Part shown: positions 63,519-64,000 of the stretch, piece after piece
How the letters are laid out: every line of letters starts with the position of its first letter
Numbering within the stretch: position 1 is the first letter of the stretch
Notes under the pieces: model-generated
Database searches by the model: none
What the model was told of the DNA's origin: nothing
Seen by the model: the letters and a program-made list of their open reading frames with translations, nothing else
Assembly (NCBI GenBank): GCA_965204095.1
Contig: OZ241991.1
Span: 4,216,001-4,280,000, forward strand
DNA: 64,000 bases
Reading direction: 5' to 3'
Source of the DNA: JAPPLB01 sp965204095
GTDB lineage: Bacteria; Acidobacteriota; Terriglobia; Bryobacterales; UBA6623
Translations under genes and position numbers: made by a program

Positions 63519-63688
63519 AAAAATGTCGCAAGCCGTGGTGGCCTCGCAATACGGCCGTAGATCTCGCGGCCCTGGACGTGTCCCGCGCGCCGCTCCGCGA
63601 CAGCCCGGCTGCACGGTTGAGCAAACGAATCATGAACCAAGGTCTTTCCTGGCGCTCGGCGCAAGCCGGCGGGAATTCCGAGGTTTTC

Positions 63689-63720
63689 ACGAATCACGAG
63701 TCACGAGACACGAATCACGG
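63689..63720 (+). repeat. Heptamer array 4
   Basis: Four units ACGAATC, ACGAGTC, ACGAGAC, ACGAATC then ACGG. Confidence 0.85.
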
Positions 63721-63807
63721 CTTTTTTTCTCCGTGGGTGCGCCAGGGAGGCGCCACCGGAAACCGCCGTCCGGACCACTGCGCCCGCCGGCAAGTCACTG
63801 TTTCCCG

Positions 63808-63873
63808 GTTCACCGTTGTTCACCATTGTTCACGATTGTTCACGATTGTTCACTATTGTTCGCCATTGTTCAG
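63808..63873 (+). repeat. Decamer tandem array, GTTCACNATT
   Basis: Six direct 10-bp units (GTTCACCGTT, GTTCACCATT, GTTCACGATT twice, GTTCACTATT, GTTCGCCATT) and a partial seventh, ending 20 bases before element copy 16. Confidence 0.9.
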
Positions 63874-63893
63874 ATGAAAATATTGTTCGGAGC

Positions 63894-64000
63894 TAGCCTG
63901 CATGTCTCACCACGTGGCGAGGCGAAGTGCGTGAGAGGGCCGTCAGGACGAGGCGCGCGCCGCTTGGCGCGCGCAGGCGTACTTGAACCGTACGTTGAGC
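63894..64000 (+). repeat. TA-foldback element copy 16, cut by window edge
   Basis: Forward copy beginning TAGCCTGCATGTCTCACC and following the standard form as far as the apex, where the window ends. Confidence 0.88.

Overview
The window looks like a GC-rich (by eye about 60-65 %) soil- or marine-type acidobacterial chromosome, most like the Bryobacterales/Solibacter group. The evidence is a secreted NHL-repeat protein with two TIGR03437-type (Solibacter C-terminal) domains, several carboxypeptidase-regulatory-like secreted proteins, many Tat-exported enzymes (sulfatase, DHDPS-like, mannonate dehydratase, SelA-like, lactate-oxidase-like) and a form II CoxSLM-type molybdenum hydroxylase operon. 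This is family-level inference; no rRNA gene is present to confirm it.

Layout. 0-10 kb: a truncated acyl-CoA synthetase, a SelA-like PLP enzyme, the giant NHL/TIGR03437 protein, a cupin, tRNA-Ile2(CAU), two overlapping regulatory-domain secreted proteins and a 7Fe-type ferredoxin. 11-22 kb: sulfatase, M20 peptidase, a DHDPS-like enzyme next to a broken aminotransferase, transketolase, a lipoprotein and a DUF2339 multi-spanning protein. 22-30 kb: an eight-gene, same-strand metal locus. It has a P1B-type ATPase fused in one polypeptide to an HflK/SPFH domain, an HflC-like SPFH protein with a natural nine-histidine run, a second HflK-like protein, a small exported protein, then a complete cobalt/nickel ECF importer (cbiM, PDGLE protein, cbiQ, cbiO). 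30.8-31.1 kb: a candidate free-standing structured RNA with promoter, very strong Shine-Dalgarno and tiny ORF, possible pseudoknot and terminator, just before tsaD. 31-38 kb: tsaD, priA, an arsenosugar pair (AhpD-like protein and ArsS), an AGE-family epimerase and an MFS exporter. 39-47 kb: POT peptide transporter, a two-gene restriction-modification system, mannonate dehydratase, tRNA-Leu(CAG), ispG and an APC permease. 47-54 kb: an M14-like/GH105 fusion, a DUF1080 protein, two lactate-oxidase paralogues flanking an unknown Tat protein, and transposase debris. 54-64 kb: a secreted metalloprotease, the coxSLMG-like operon and about 1 kb of short tandem repeats.

The most striking feature is a dispersed repeat family, named here the TA-foldback element. 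It is about 183 bp in its standard form, an imperfect palindrome over its whole length, with roughly 20-bp terminal inverted repeats that begin and end in TA. I count 18 complete or partial copies, all between genes. In six genes the element end itself supplies the stop codon, and at one locus a single copy closes two convergent genes. Several copies carry an internal array of exactly 7-bp units. All copies left of about 34.7 kb lie in one orientation and all copies right of about 38.8 kb lie in the other.

The two best candidates for undescribed biology are this element family and the ATPase-SPFH metal locus, followed by the structured RNA upstream of tsaD.
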